From the NCBI RefSeq assembly GCF_036250735.1, contig NZ_CP109430.1:8680001-8744000 (forward strand): a stretch of DNA of 64,000 nucleotides, given 5' to 3'. Shown one piece after another: positions 1-8,053 of this stretch. Source of the DNA: Streptosporangium sp. NBC_01495 (GTDB lineage Bacteria; Actinomycetota; Actinomycetes; Streptosporangiales; Streptosporangiaceae). The notes below the pieces were generated by a model. The model did no database searches and was not told the DNA's origin. It saw only the letters and a list, made by a program, of their open reading frames with translations. The position numbers were made by a program, and so were the translations under genes. Within the stretch, counting starts at the first letter, position 1. Each line of letters starts with the position of its first letter.

Positions 1-108
1 CTCCATCCCGGCGTCCCGCAGCGCCCGCGCCACGATCTTCACACCCCTGTCGTGGCCGTCCAGCCCCGGCTTGGCGATGACGACGCGGATCCTTGACACG
101 GCATCCAT
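1..108 (-). CDS. Cobalamin (B12)-binding domain protein, methylmalonyl-CoA mutase C-domain type (5' end only)
   Basis: The first 36 codons of a minus-strand gene that runs off the left edge. The ATG at 108 is preceded by AAGGAGG with a 5-nt gap, which fixes the start. The peptide has the RVVIAKPGLDGHDRG signature of free-standing B12-binding subunits; the D-x-H-x-x-G element supplies the histidine that ligates cobalt (known from the family). Such short proteins act as the small component of methylmalonyl-CoA or related acyl-CoA mutases in cytosolic propionate/branched-chain metabolism. Only the N-terminus is visible, so the exact mutase partner cannot be named. Confidence 0.85.
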   Translation of the reverse strand, partial: MDAVSRIRVVIAKPGLDGHDRGVKIVARALRDAGME

Positions 109-537
109 CCAGACCTCCTTGTCTGCGCTCCCCTCGCGACGTGGGAGCTGTCCGCAGCGTAACCGGCCACGTCTCACCGGGTTCGGCGGGTCACCGCGAA
201 CCACGGTACAGCGGCGCGGATTTCATCGCCTTTCGTCCGGCGTCCGGGCCGCCTCCCGAACGACCGCGCCCCGGTCGAAGCCCGGCCGGAATGCGCGGGG
301 AAACCGAGAGTTCACCGAGAAAGGAAACTAACCGTCCGTGATTGACCGAAAACAAACCCGTGTTCCCGACATAGCAGATGATGACTCCCCAAAGGCCGGG
401 AAGGCGCATCTGCACCGAATATGCACGGTTAATTCAAGGCAATCCTCCAAATGCGCTACCATTCCGTGATCTTGCTCCACAAGAATGTGTTGCCCCTCCC
501 CCAGCAGGGCGGAGGGCTCAATCAGGAGGACTTTCCT
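109..537. other. Intergenic region between divergent genes
   Basis: About 430 bases with no supportable gene. It carries the promoters of the minus-strand B12-binding gene and the plus-strand secreted protein. The section from about 325 to 470 is noticeably more A/T-rich than its surroundings, consistent with a promoter, but I see no clear -35/-10 pair or palindrome. Confidence 0.5.
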
Positions 538-1446
538 TTGAAGCGATACATCGCCGGGCTGGCGTGCGCAGCAACGGCCGCGCTGGGCGTTCCGGCGCTG
601 GCATCGACCGCGCACGCGCAGGCCGCCGATCCGGTCAGCGCGTTGAAGAGCCAGTTCAAAAGTGGTCGCGGCGTCACGTACGTCGACACCATCAAGACGC
701 AAAACGCCGGCAAGGGCACGGTTCTCGGCAAGCGCAAGGGAGAATTGCAGTTCGACGCCTCCGGGATCAGCGCGTCGGACCACACCACCGAGTTGCGCTT
801 CACGGAGGATGCCCTCGCCTTCGACACGGGAGACAGCGACTCCAGCGGTGAAGAGAGCAGCAGCGAAAAGACCAAGGAAGAGAAGCAGCTCGAGAAGCTG
901 TTCGCCGGACTGGCAGAGCCCGAACGAGTCGTACGAGTCAACAAGAAGGCCTACATCTGGGGCGGGGCCTACGGCCAGTTCCTTCCGAGGGACAAGCCGT
1001 GGCTCGGATCCCCCGAGGACACGTTCGGCCTGACCGGCTCGCTGGGCCAGTTCATCAACGCCGCCGAACCCGCGACCCTCAAGGCCCTCCTCGCGCGCGC
1101 CACGGTCAAGCGCCCAACCGCCTATGCCGGGAAGATCACTTTCGGCGAGCTCCAGAAGGTCTCGCCGTGGTTCCGCGTCACGCAGGGAAGGAAGCTGTCC
1201 GGCCAGCAGGCCAAGATCACGGTCAGCTGGAAGCTGTTCCTCAACGCCGACCGGCTCCCCGTGCGGCTGGCAACCTCGCTCGCGACCTTCAAGGGGGGCC
1301 CGACCTCCACGGTCGACACCAGCTACAGCGGCTGGGGGTCGGAGGTCGCGATCGCCGCTCCGCCGGCCGACCAGGTCGCCACGGTGAAGGAACTGGAAGC
1401 GGGCTTCGCGGCCGACACGCCCATCCCGCTGCTCACCGTCAAGTGA
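538..1446 (+). CDS. Secreted LolA/LppX-like protein, paralogue A
   Basis: A 302-residue exported protein of unknown function. I chose the TTG at 538 because AGGAGGA lies 8 nt upstream and because it gives exactly the length of the paralogue that starts at 1787. The N-terminus is a signal peptide (KR, a hydrophobic stretch of small residues, then an Ala-X-Ala-like site near residue 28). The mature part shares with the paralogue the motifs DPVSALK..F, RGV...TK, TLKA.LA, FKVSP-like and a terminal GWG..V...APPADQV block. That last pattern resembles LppX/LprG or LolA-type beta-clam lipid carriers, an inference from weak similarity. It has no lipobox. Residues 95-115 are acidic and serine-rich, absent from the paralogue. 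A strong hairpin follows the stop. Confidence 0.8.
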   Translation: MKRYIAGLACAATAALGVPALASTAHAQAADPVSALKSQFKSGRGVTYVDTIKTQNAGKGTVLGKRKGELQFDASGISASDHTTELRFTEDALAFDTGDSDSSGEESSSEKTKEEKQLEKLFAGLAEPERVVRVNKKAYIWGGAYGQFLPRDKPWLGSPEDTFGLTGSLGQFINAAEPATLKALLARATVKRPTAYAGKITFGELQKVSPWFRVTQGRKLSGQQAKITVSWKLFLNADRLPVRLATSLATFKGGPTSTVDTSYSGWGSEVAIAAPPADQVATVKELEAGFAADTPIPLLTVK

Positions 1447-1477
1447 TCCTTCCGTACTGATCACACCCCGAACCACC

Positions 1478-1518
1478 CGAGCCGCGCCCGGCGGGCCTCA
1501 CCTGCCGGGCGCGGCTCG
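1478..1518 (+). terminator. Rho-independent-like hairpin after paralogue A
   Basis: Perfect 15-bp stem (1478-1492 with 1504-1518, arm CGAGCCGCGCCCGGC) and an 11-nt loop, 32 bases after the stop codon. No T-run follows, as is usual in high-GC actinobacteria. Confidence 0.75.
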
Positions 1519-1700
1519 CGGCGTTCTCCACGTGCACGGGACCCGGCGCGTCGCGGGGCCCTCCCGCTGGTTCGGGATGACCTGCGCCCGCAGCGTTCTC
1601 CATATGCACAGGACCCGGCGCGTCAGGGGATTCTCTCTGCCCCGGAAGGTCGGCGCTCGCGGCGTTCTCCGGTCGCACGGGACCCGCCCCCTTCAGCGAT
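1513..1700 (+). repeat. Three-copy degenerate tandem repeat, about 70 bp
   Basis: The core GCGTTCTCC followed by GCACGGGACCCG-like sequence occurs at 1521, 1593 and 1662, a spacing of 72 and 69 bp. The first copy begins inside the 3' arm of the terminator hairpin. It fills most of the gap between the two secreted-protein paralogues. Confidence 0.7.
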
Positions 1701-1786
1701 TCTTGATCCGATATTTCGGGATATAGGTAAGAATCTTCTTCCGCCCTCCGCGACGACGCGAGGACACATACGGGAGGACCCCCTCG

Positions 1787-2695
1787 ATGAGGCGAATGAT
1801 CGCCGCCCTGACCGGCGCCACCGCGGCCGCCCTGATCGTTCCCACACTGGTGACCGTCGCCCCGGCGAGCGCCAGGACCGCCCCGGCCGCCCAGGCCGCG
1901 GCGGCCGACCCGGTCTCGGCGCTGAAGCGCCACTTCAGGACCCACAGGGGCGTGAAGCTCACCGAGAACACGAAGATCGTCGGTGAGGGCAAGAAGAACA
2001 AGACGATCTTCACCCGGCGCAGCGGTGTGCTGGAGTTCGGCAAGACCGGCCTGGTCGCCTCGGACCTGACCACCAGGTTCGACCTGCCCGCCCCGAGCGA
2101 CGAGCTCAAGGGTCTGTTCACCCCGTCACGGACGATCTCGCTGAAGGGCGTCTCCTACACCTCGGGCGGCATCTTCGCCGAGTCCATGCCCGAGGGCAAG
2201 AAGTGGCTGCGCACTCGTGGCGACACGGTCTCCCTGGTCAGCGCCGTCCAGCAGATCATCAGCACCGTCGAGCCCGGCACGTTGAAGGCGACCCTGGCCC
2301 ACACCGGCGCCAAGCGGCCCGGCGGGACGTGGGACGGCACCCGGACCACGGTCCACTCGGGCACGATCACGCTGGCCGAGCTCTTCAAGGTCTCTCCTGC
2401 GGTACGCACGATGCTGACCAAGAAGCCCACCGGCAGGTCCGCGACGCTCCCGGTGACCTGGAAGATCTACATCGGCTCCGACCAGCTGGTCCGCCGGGTC
2501 GTGTCGTCGTACACGGAATCCACCCAGGGCCTCAACAGCACCGAGCTGACCTACGTCAACGACACCCGCTACACCGGCTGGGGCACCAAGGTCACGGTCA
2601 AGGCGCCGCCCGCCGACCAGGTGGTCGAGTTCGACGAGCTCCTCGGCGACACCACCCAGCCGGAGGACCCCATCGGGGAGATCTTCAAGGGCTGA
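1787..2695 (+). CDS. Secreted LolA/LppX-like protein, paralogue B
   Basis: A 302-residue exported protein, the same length as the upstream paralogue. The ATG at 1787 follows GGGAGGA. A signal peptide covers about residues 1-34 and ends in an alanine-rich stretch. Shared blocks with paralogue A: DPVSALK..F, RGVK.TENTK, SGVLEFGKTGLVASDLTT, EPGTLKATLA, ELFKVSPA, and a C-terminal YTGWGTKV...APPADQV. The family assignment (periplasmic/extracellular lipid-carrier fold) rests on this C-terminal pattern and the general LppX/LolA look and is tentative. The pair is a tandem duplication that has diverged strongly in sequence but not in length. Confidence 0.8.
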   Translation: MRRMIAALTGATAAALIVPTLVTVAPASARTAPAAQAAAADPVSALKRHFRTHRGVKLTENTKIVGEGKKNKTIFTRRSGVLEFGKTGLVASDLTTRFDLPAPSDELKGLFTPSRTISLKGVSYTSGGIFAESMPEGKKWLRTRGDTVSLVSAVQQIISTVEPGTLKATLAHTGAKRPGGTWDGTRTTVHSGTITLAELFKVSPAVRTMLTKKPTGRSATLPVTWKIYIGSDQLVRRVVSSYTESTQGLNSTELTYVNDTRYTGWGTKVTVKAPPADQVVEFDELLGDTTQPEDPIGEIFKG

Positions 2696-2844
2696 ACCGG
2701 CCGAACCGGCCGAACCGCACGCGGCCCGAGGTGATCGGGGACTCAGGGACCGAACCGACCCGAGACGATCGACGAGGCGCGTTCGTCGAGGTCGTGGGAC
2801 TGTACGGTTTTCGACCCCGTCTCGCTTTCGGCGGTGACAAAGCG

Positions 2845-3093
2845 TCAGCCCAAGAGGGCGCGGTGGCAAGCAGGGCGAAATCGGCGCTCGCGGACCACCG
2901 CGCCCATCTGGCAGGCCAGGCGGGGTGTGCGGCGTTGGTGGCGCTCCAGCATGCCGGGGAGTCGCTCGCGGAAGGCCTGGCGGCAGCCGCGCGCCGGGCA
3001 GAGCAGGCGGCGGATCCGCACCACCACGAGAACGCCGCGTGCGGCGAGCGGAACATCGGCCACGCTCCGCTCGTGATGGCCGTGCGGCCTGGT
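2845..3093 (-). pseudogene. ISL3-like transposase remnant (N-terminal zinc-ribbon part)
   Basis: A minus-strand fragment of about 80 codons reading PHGHHERSVADVPL, then VRIRRLLCPARGC, then LERHQRRTPRLA. It matches the N-terminal region of ISL3-family transposases, where a histidine-containing HERSVADVP-like stretch precedes a second CxxxxC pair and a RRTPRL helix. No start codon, upstream CxxC or DDE catalytic domain is present, and the frame stops at 2845. No terminal inverted repeats were found. It is a decayed insertion sequence filling the gap between the secreted paralogue and the SRPBCC gene. Confidence 0.65.
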
Positions 3094-3109
3094 CGGCCGG
3101 GTGTCGTCG

Positions 3110-3559
3110 TCAGACGCTTTTGTTCTCGGAGGTGTTCTTGAGGAGGGTCAGCCAGGTAGTGAGGGATTGATGGAGGGCGGCTTGCATGGCGGGGACGTCG
3201 GCGCGGATGGGGTCGCCGTCCCAGGACTCCTCGGTGAGGACCCGGGTGCCGCCGCTGCCGACGGTTTCGAAGGTCCATTGGTGGATTCCGGTGATGCCGT
3301 GGGCGGGGCCGCCCCACAGGATGCGGTGCGGCGGGTCGATGAGCCGGACGGTGGAGGCGATGTCGAGGCCGAAGGTGCTCCAGTGGAAGGTGGCACCGGC
3401 GGTGAGGGGTTCGTCGATGTTCGCGGCGGTGATCTCGTGTTGCCAGGTGGGCCAGGCGGCGATGTCGGTGTGCAGGGCCCAGACACGGTCGATGGGGGCG
3501 TCGACGGTGATGTCGAGGCGGACGACGACGGGGGCGCCGGTGTCGATTCCGATGATCAT
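3110..3559 (-). CDS. SRPBCC family protein (polyketide cyclase/START-like)
   Basis: A 149-residue cytosolic protein of the SRPBCC (START-like, hydrophobic-ligand binding) superfamily. Recognisable blocks are the first strand VVVRLDITVDAPIDRVW, the helix region WPTWQ, GATFHWSTFG and a C-terminal helix ending in TTWLTLLK. The length is typical. ATG at 3559 with AAGGAG 6 nt upstream. The start overlaps the stop of a possible 52-codon reading frame (3556-3714) by ATGA, which suggests it was once the distal gene of an operon. Ligand unknown. It lies beside NmrA/NTF2-type genes, a common neighbourhood for small-molecule modifying enzymes. Confidence 0.85.
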   Translation of the reverse strand: MIIGIDTGAPVVVRLDITVDAPIDRVWALHTDIAAWPTWQHEITAANIDEPLTAGATFHWSTFGLDIASTVRLIDPPHRILWGGPAHGITGIHQWTFETVGSGGTRVLTEESWDGDPIRADVPAMQAALHQSLTTWLTLLKNTSENKSV

Positions 3560-3714
3560 GCAGGTCTCCTTGTGCGGCGTTCACGGCGGCGACGCTGCGA
3601 ACTTCGGGGAACTTGGGCCGACCCCTCTTTGAGCGTCCGGACCTGTCCGGGGAGCGGGGGGTTGGAAGCCCCTGCCCGGACGATGGCAGGGGCGACGGCG
3701 GGTGCGATGGTCAT
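3556..3714 (-). other. Possible small ORF or gene remnant upstream of the SRPBCC gene
   Basis: A 52-codon frame from ATG 3714 (MTIAPAVAPAIVRAG...) to a TGA that overlaps the SRPBCC start codon by four bases. It contains that gene's ribosome binding site. The product would be proline- and arginine-rich with no recognisable domain. It could be a leader peptide, the tail of a deleted gene, or chance. The rest of 3715-3815 shows nothing. Confidence 0.3.
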
Positions 3715-3815
3715 GTCAGCTCGTCTTTGGTACCGGGGGTGGTGTGTTGAACGCGCGTGCCTGGCGCGTTGCGCTCCGGCGTCGGTGGGGCCGGTGGGGC
3801 CGGTGGGTGCCGGTT

Positions 3816-4298
3816 TTATTGGGCGGGGTCGAGGATGCCTCTGTTGCCCTCGGCCCAGGCGGGTCGCACGGTGATCCGGGCGATGCGCCAGTGGCCCGCG
3901 ATGCGCGTCAGCCGGATCTCGCCGGCGGCGCCGTTGGACCACATCGGGCCGTCGTGGGCGGCTTCGCGGCGTAGCCACGTGAGCATGTTGACGCTCGCCG
4001 TGGCGTGATCGCCGTCGAGGACACGCCGGGTGCCGGCCGCGACAGCCACGTCAAGAAAGCCGCCGACAGCGGCGGCGGGGTCGGAGTCGCTGAGCGGGGC
4101 GACCAGGAACACGCGGTCGACGCCTTCCACGGCCGCGGCGAAGGTCTCGGGGTCAGCCCAGTCGAAGATCATATGCTGGTCGTCGCCAGCCACGGGGTGT
4201 CGGCTGGCCGTTCGCACCGCGACGCCACGGGCGCAAAGGAAGTTGGCGACCCGGCGGCCGGTGGTCCCGGTTCCGCCTGTTACGAGGACAGTTCTCAT
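3816..4298 (-). CDS. Chimera: N-terminal NmrA-like NAD(P)-binding domain joined to C-terminal half of an NTF2-like protein
   Basis: A 160-residue protein. Residues 1-92 are the first part of an atypical short-chain (NmrA/NAD(P)H-binding) Rossmann fold, with VLVTGGTGTTGRRVA, an arginine at the end of the second strand, and VDRVFLVAPL. From about residue 93 the sequence switches abruptly to the C-terminal half of an NTF2/SnoaL-like fold (DGDHATASVN, then GHWRIARITVRPAWAEGN). Neither domain is complete, so an internal deletion that fused two neighbouring genes is the simplest explanation. Start ATG 4298 with AAGGA 7 nt upstream. The gene is divergent from the tetR gene, sharing the operator region. 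Catalytic activity is doubtful. Confidence 0.75.
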   Translation of the reverse strand: MRTVLVTGGTGTTGRRVANFLCARGVAVRTASRHPVAGDDQHMIFDWADPETFAAAVEGVDRVFLVAPLSDSDPAAAVGGFLDVAVAAGTRRVLDGDHATASVNMLTWLRREAAHDGPMWSNGAAGEIRLTRIAGHWRIARITVRPAWAEGNRGILDPAQ

Positions 4299-4320
4299 GA
4301 GCCGATCCTTCACATCGTCC

Positions 4321-4385
4321 GGTCGAGACGATACCGTCTCGACCTGTCCGATGGATCGTAACATGGCCGGGACGATACCGTTCCG
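4321..4385. promoter_or_regulatory. Two TetR-type operator palindromes sharing a GACGATACCGT core
   Basis: Site 1 at 4321-4344 has 10-bp perfect arms (GGTCGAGACG and CGTCTCGACC) around ATAC. Site 2 at 4368-4385 has arms CGGGACG and CGTTCCG around ATAC. Both contain GACGATACCGT and sit between the divergent chimera gene and the tetR gene (start 4406), the usual place for autoregulatory TetR operators. Confidence 0.75.
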
Positions 4386-4405
4386 TCCTGAGTTAGGATG
4401 AATGC

Positions 4406-4993
4406 ATGACCACGTCCCGACGGACCCCGACGGGTGCTGCCGTGTTGAACCCGGCGGTCACCGACGCCATTGCCGCGGCCGCCATCGACCTGCTGATGGA
4501 GGCGGGCTACGCACGCCTGACGATGGACGGCGTGGCTCAGCGTGCCAACGTCGGCAAGAGCGCGATCTACCGGCGCTGGCCGTCCAAGCTGGACATGGTC
4601 GTCCACGGGCTCGCCCGGCTCAGCATCCCGGCCGGCCCCGCCCCGGACACCGGGTCCCTGCGCGGTGACGTGCGGGCGGTGATGCAGGCCGCCTTCGACT
4701 GGCTGAGCGACCCGCGCATCCGGGCGGTGCTGCCCGACCTGATCGCCGAGTCCGACCGCAACCCCGTGCTCGCCGAGGCGGTGACGGAACATGTCACGCG
4801 TCCGCGCGTCACATGGGCCCGCGCCGCGCTGAGCCGGGCGTGCGACCGGGGCGAGCTGGCCGCTGACGACGTCGACCTGGTGCTGGACCTCACCATCGCA
4901 CCGGTGTTCTGGCGCCTGACCCACGACCGGCCGGTGGACGACCGGTACCTCGACCGGCTCACCGAGCTGACGATCGGAGCGGTGCGACGCTGA
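4406..4993 (+). CDS. TetR/AcrR family transcriptional regulator
   Basis: A 195-residue repressor. The N-terminal TetR HTH is clear at about residues 15-65 (AAIDLLMEAGYARLTMDGVAQRANVGKSAIYRRWPSK). The rest is an all-helical ligand/dimer domain of the type usual in actinobacterial TetR proteins (DPRIRAVLPDLIAESDRNP, then a C-terminal LTIGAVRR). ATG 4406 follows an AGGATG-like site. Two palindromes just upstream and the divergent gene at 4298 suggest it represses itself and that gene, and possibly the NTF2-like gene downstream (76 bp gap). Ligand unknown. Confidence 0.9.
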   Translation: MTTSRRTPTGAAVLNPAVTDAIAAAAIDLLMEAGYARLTMDGVAQRANVGKSAIYRRWPSKLDMVVHGLARLSIPAGPAPDTGSLRGDVRAVMQAAFDWLSDPRIRAVLPDLIAESDRNPVLAEAVTEHVTRPRVTWARAALSRACDRGELAADDVDLVLDLTIAPVFWRLTHDRPVDDRYLDRLTELTIGAVRR

Positions 4994-5069
4994 CTCACCA
5001 GGAGATCAGCCCAGTCACCGCTTGACGGTGCCAAGCCAGGAGCTTCCCCGTTACGCCGAAGGAGCAGTC

Positions 5070-5522
5070 ATGTACCACGCCATCGTCAAGCGCATCGCCG
5101 CCAGGAACTTCACCCGCGTCAATGAGAAGAACTACGACGCCCTGCTCAAGGACTGCGCGCCGGATGTCTACCACCGCTTCGGCGGCAGTCACGCCCTCGG
5201 CGGCGAGCGCCACGACCGGGAGGCTCTGAGGCGGTGGTTCGACCGCCTCGGACGTGTCAGCCCGAACCTGTTACTGACGGTGCACGACATCTGGGCGAAG
5301 GGCACCCCCCGCAACACGACGATCATCATCCGCTGGTCGGCGACCCAGGACATGCCGGACGGCTCGCCGTACGACAACCATGGCGTACACATCGTGCAGA
5401 TGAAATGGGGCAAGATCGTGTCGATCGACGCCAACGAGGATTCTCAAGTCGTCGTTGCGGGCCTGCGGGTCTTCGCCGCCCACGGTGTGACCGAAGCCCT
5501 GGCCGACCCCATCGTGAGCTGA
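5070..5522 (+). CDS. NTF2-like/SnoaL-like protein
   Basis: A 150-residue cytosolic protein with an NTF2-like cone fold: N-terminal helix (FTRVNEKNYDALLKDCAPDVYHRF), GGERHDREALRRWFDRL, then strands around TIIIRWSATQDMPDG, YDNHGVHIVQMKWGKI and VSIDANEDSQ. I start it at ATG 5070 because AAGGAG lies 5 nt upstream; an earlier TTG/GTG frame has no comparable site. Such proteins act as small isomerases or hydratases, or have no known activity. It lies 76 bp after tetR on the same strand, and the chimera across the operator carries half of a second NTF2-like domain, so this was probably one regulon. Confidence 0.8.
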   Translation: MYHAIVKRIAARNFTRVNEKNYDALLKDCAPDVYHRFGGSHALGGERHDREALRRWFDRLGRVSPNLLLTVHDIWAKGTPRNTTIIIRWSATQDMPDGSPYDNHGVHIVQMKWGKIVSIDANEDSQVVVAGLRVFAAHGVTEALADPIVS

Positions 5523-5602
5523 GCGGAAGACCGACGCCGATGAAGCCGGAGACGATGTCGGCCTTACCGGCCGTTCCAGCCTTGCCGGCGGTGTCGCGGA
5601 TC

Positions 5603-5654
5603 CGGGCCTCGGAGACCACGGGCCATGTGGCCCCCGGGTGAGGTCTCCGGCCCG
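5603..5654. terminator. Complex hairpin between convergent genes
   Basis: Outer arms CGGAGACC (5610-5617) and GGTCTCCG (5642-5649), extended by imperfect CGGGC/GCCCG, enclose an inner GGGCCA/TGGCCC hairpin (5620-5633). It lies between the convergent NTF2-like and pcrA genes and could serve both. Confidence 0.5.
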
Positions 5655-5678
5655 CGCCACCGGACCCTCATCCGAAGG

Positions 5679-7934
5679 TCAGAGCTTCTCCAGCGGCGCG
5701 TACGCCAGCAGCAGGGTCTTCTCTCCCCCACCACCGAAGTCGATCTTGACCTTGGTCTTCTCCGCGACGCCGTCCACGGACACGACCGTGCCCAGACCGA
5801 ACTGGTCGTGGGTGATCCGGTCGCCGGGGGTCAGGTTGGGGATCTGCCTGCCGCCGGGCTTCCTCGCCGGGGTGGGGCGGGAGTCGCGGCGGGTGGCGGC
5901 GCTCCAGGCGCTCTTCTCCGGGTCGCTGCGCCAGTCGACCAGCTCGGCCGGGATCTCGGCGACGAACCGGGAGGCCGGGTTGAAGGCGGGTGAGCCCCAG
6001 GAGCTGCGGACGGCCGCTCTGGAGACGTAGAGGCGCTGCTCGGCCCGGGTGATGCCGACATAGGCCAGGCGGCGCTCCTCCTCCAGCTCCTTGGGCTCGC
6101 CGAGGGAGCGCATGTGCGGGAAGACCCCGTCTTCCATGCCGGTGAGGAACACCACCGGGAACTCCAGCCCCTTGGCGGTGTGCAGCGTCATCAGCGTCAC
6201 CACGCCCTGGCCGCCGTCGGCCGCCGGGATCTGGTCGGCGTCGGCGACCAGGGAGACCTGCTCCAGGAACTCCACCAGCGTGCCCTCAGGGTTGGCCTCC
6301 TCGAACTCGGAGGCGACCGAGACCATCTCGTCCAGGTTCTCCAGGCGGCTCTCGTCCTGCGGGTCGTTGGAGGCCGTGAGCTCCAGGCGGTAGCCGGTGC
6401 TCGCCAGCACCTCCTGGGCCAGCTGCGAGGGCGTCATGTCGTCGGCCTTCACCATGAGCTCGTCCATCAGCGCGACGAACTCCTTGATGGCCTTGAGCGA
6501 GCGGGTGGCCATGCCCGGTGCCTCGTCCGCCCGGCGGAGCCCCTCCCAGTAGGGGATCCGCTCCCTGGTCGCGAACGCCTCGACCATCGCCTCGGCCCGC
6601 TCTCCGATGCCGCGCTTGGGCACGTTCAGGATACGGCGCAGCGAGACCACGTCGTTCGGGTTGGACAGGAAGCGCAGGTAGGCGAGCAGGTCGCGGACCT
6701 CCTTGCGCTCGTAGAAGCGCACCCCGCCCACCACCTTGTACGGCAGGCCGGTCCGGATGAAGATCTCCTCGAACACCCGGGAGGCGGCGTTGGTCCGGTA
6801 GAACACCGCGACCTGGCCGGGCACGACGTCCTCGTGGTCGGTGAGCCTGTCGACCTCCTGGGCGACGAACATGGCCTCGTCGTGCTCGTTGTCGGCGACA
6901 TAGCCGATGATCTTCGCCCCGGCGCCCTGGTCGGACCAGAGGTTCTTGGGCTTGCGGCTCGCGTTGCGCGAGATCACCGCGTTGGCGGCGGACAGGATCG
7001 TCTGGGTGGAGCGGTAGTTCTGCTCCAGCAGGATCGTCCTGGCCTCCGGGTAGTCGCGCTCGAACTCCAGGATGTTGCGGATCGTCGCGCCGCGGAAGGC
7101 GTAGATCGACTGGTCGGCGTCACCCACCACGCACAGCTCGGCCGGGACGACCCCACCCTCCCTGACCACGTCCCCGTCGGCGGTGCGCAGCTCGGGACGG
7201 CCCGCGATCTCGCGGATCAGGGTGTACTGGGCATGGTTGGTGTCCTGGTACTCGTCGACCATGATGTGACGCCAGCGGAGCCGATAGTGCTCGGCCACGT
7301 CGGGGAAGATCTGGAACAGCGTCACCGTCAGCATGATGAGGTCGTCGAAGTCCATCGCTCCGGCCTCGGTGAGCTTCTGCTGGTAGTTGCGGTACGCCTC
7401 GGCGAGCTTGCGCTCCAGGTGGGTGGACGCCTGGGCCGCCGCCGTCTCGTAGTCGATCAGCTCGTTCTTGAAGTTGCTGACCGAGACGGAGAACGATCTC
7501 GGCGGGTAACGCTTGGGGTCGAGGTCCATCTCGCGGCAGACCATCGCCATCAGGCGCTGGGAGTCGGCCTGGTCGTAGATGGAGAAGCTCGTGGGGAAGC
7601 CCAGGCGCTTGGCCTCGCGCCGCAGGATCCGCACGCACGCGCTGTGGAAGGTCATCACCCACATCGCCGCCGAGCGCGGGCCGACGAGCCGGTCGACCCG
7701 GTCCTTCATCTCCCTCGCGGCCTTGTTGGTGAAGGTGATCGCCAGGATCTCCTGCGGCTGCACGCCCCGCTCGCCCAGCAGGTAGGCGATGCGGTGGGTC
7801 AGCACCCGGGTCTTGCCGGAACCCGCGCCCGCGACGATGAGCAGGGGGCTGCCGTGGTGCACGACGGCCTCGCGCTGCTGGGGATTGAGCCCGTCGAGCA
7901 ACGGATGGGTCAGGGAAGAGGCTGGGATCGACAC
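5679..7934 (-). CDS. pcrA: ATP-dependent DNA helicase, PcrA/UvrD family
   Basis: A 751-residue superfamily 1 helicase, cytosolic, acting in nucleotide-excision repair and removal of recombination intermediates (family knowledge). Motifs in order: Q motif LNPQQREAV, Walker A GAGSGKT (about 35-42), TFTNKAA, motif II VDEYQDT, motif III GDADQSIYAFRGA, motif IV QNYRS, motif V TAKGLEFPVV and motif VI YVGITRA. The C-terminal 60 residues form the Tudor-like beta domain (GDRITHDQFGLGTVVSV) that binds RNA polymerase in PcrA. I prefer the GTG at 7934; an in-frame TTG at 7964 is possible. Neither has an ideal ribosome site. Complete, no disruption. Confidence 0.95.
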   Translation of the reverse strand: MSIPASSLTHPLLDGLNPQQREAVVHHGSPLLIVAGAGSGKTRVLTHRIAYLLGERGVQPQEILAITFTNKAAREMKDRVDRLVGPRSAAMWVMTFHSACVRILRREAKRLGFPTSFSIYDQADSQRLMAMVCREMDLDPKRYPPRSFSVSVSNFKNELIDYETAAAQASTHLERKLAEAYRNYQQKLTEAGAMDFDDLIMLTVTLFQIFPDVAEHYRLRWRHIMVDEYQDTNHAQYTLIREIAGRPELRTADGDVVREGGVVPAELCVVGDADQSIYAFRGATIRNILEFERDYPEARTILLEQNYRSTQTILSAANAVISRNASRKPKNLWSDQGAGAKIIGYVADNEHDEAMFVAQEVDRLTDHEDVVPGQVAVFYRTNAASRVFEEIFIRTGLPYKVVGGVRFYERKEVRDLLAYLRFLSNPNDVVSLRRILNVPKRGIGERAEAMVEAFATRERIPYWEGLRRADEAPGMATRSLKAIKEFVALMDELMVKADDMTPSQLAQEVLASTGYRLELTASNDPQDESRLENLDEMVSVASEFEEANPEGTLVEFLEQVSLVADADQIPAADGGQGVVTLMTLHTAKGLEFPVVFLTGMEDGVFPHMRSLGEPKELEEERRLAYVGITRAEQRLYVSRAAVRSSWGSPAFNPASRFVAEIPAELVDWRSDPEKSAWSAATRRDSRPTPARKPGGRQIPNLTPGDRITHDQFGLGTVVSVDGVAEKTKVKIDFGGGGEKTLLLAYAPLEKL

Positions 7935-8053
7935 GTCCCCTAGGTTAGAGCGACCGACCGACAACCGGGTCCAGCCATCGCAAAGGAATGCGAGTGGACT
8001 TGCCCGCGGTTGTGATGACCGAGCGGTACGCGGAAAAACGGAAAGGCCCTCCC

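Noticed and set aside
2685..3584. Minus-strand 299-codon frame over the ISL3 and SRPBCC region
   Set aside because: Extremely arginine/histidine/proline-rich shadow frame; real content lies in other frames.
6114..7943. Long plus-strand frame of 609 codons
   Set aside because: It is antisense to the clearly real pcrA helicase, has no ribosome site and a GC-driven composition.
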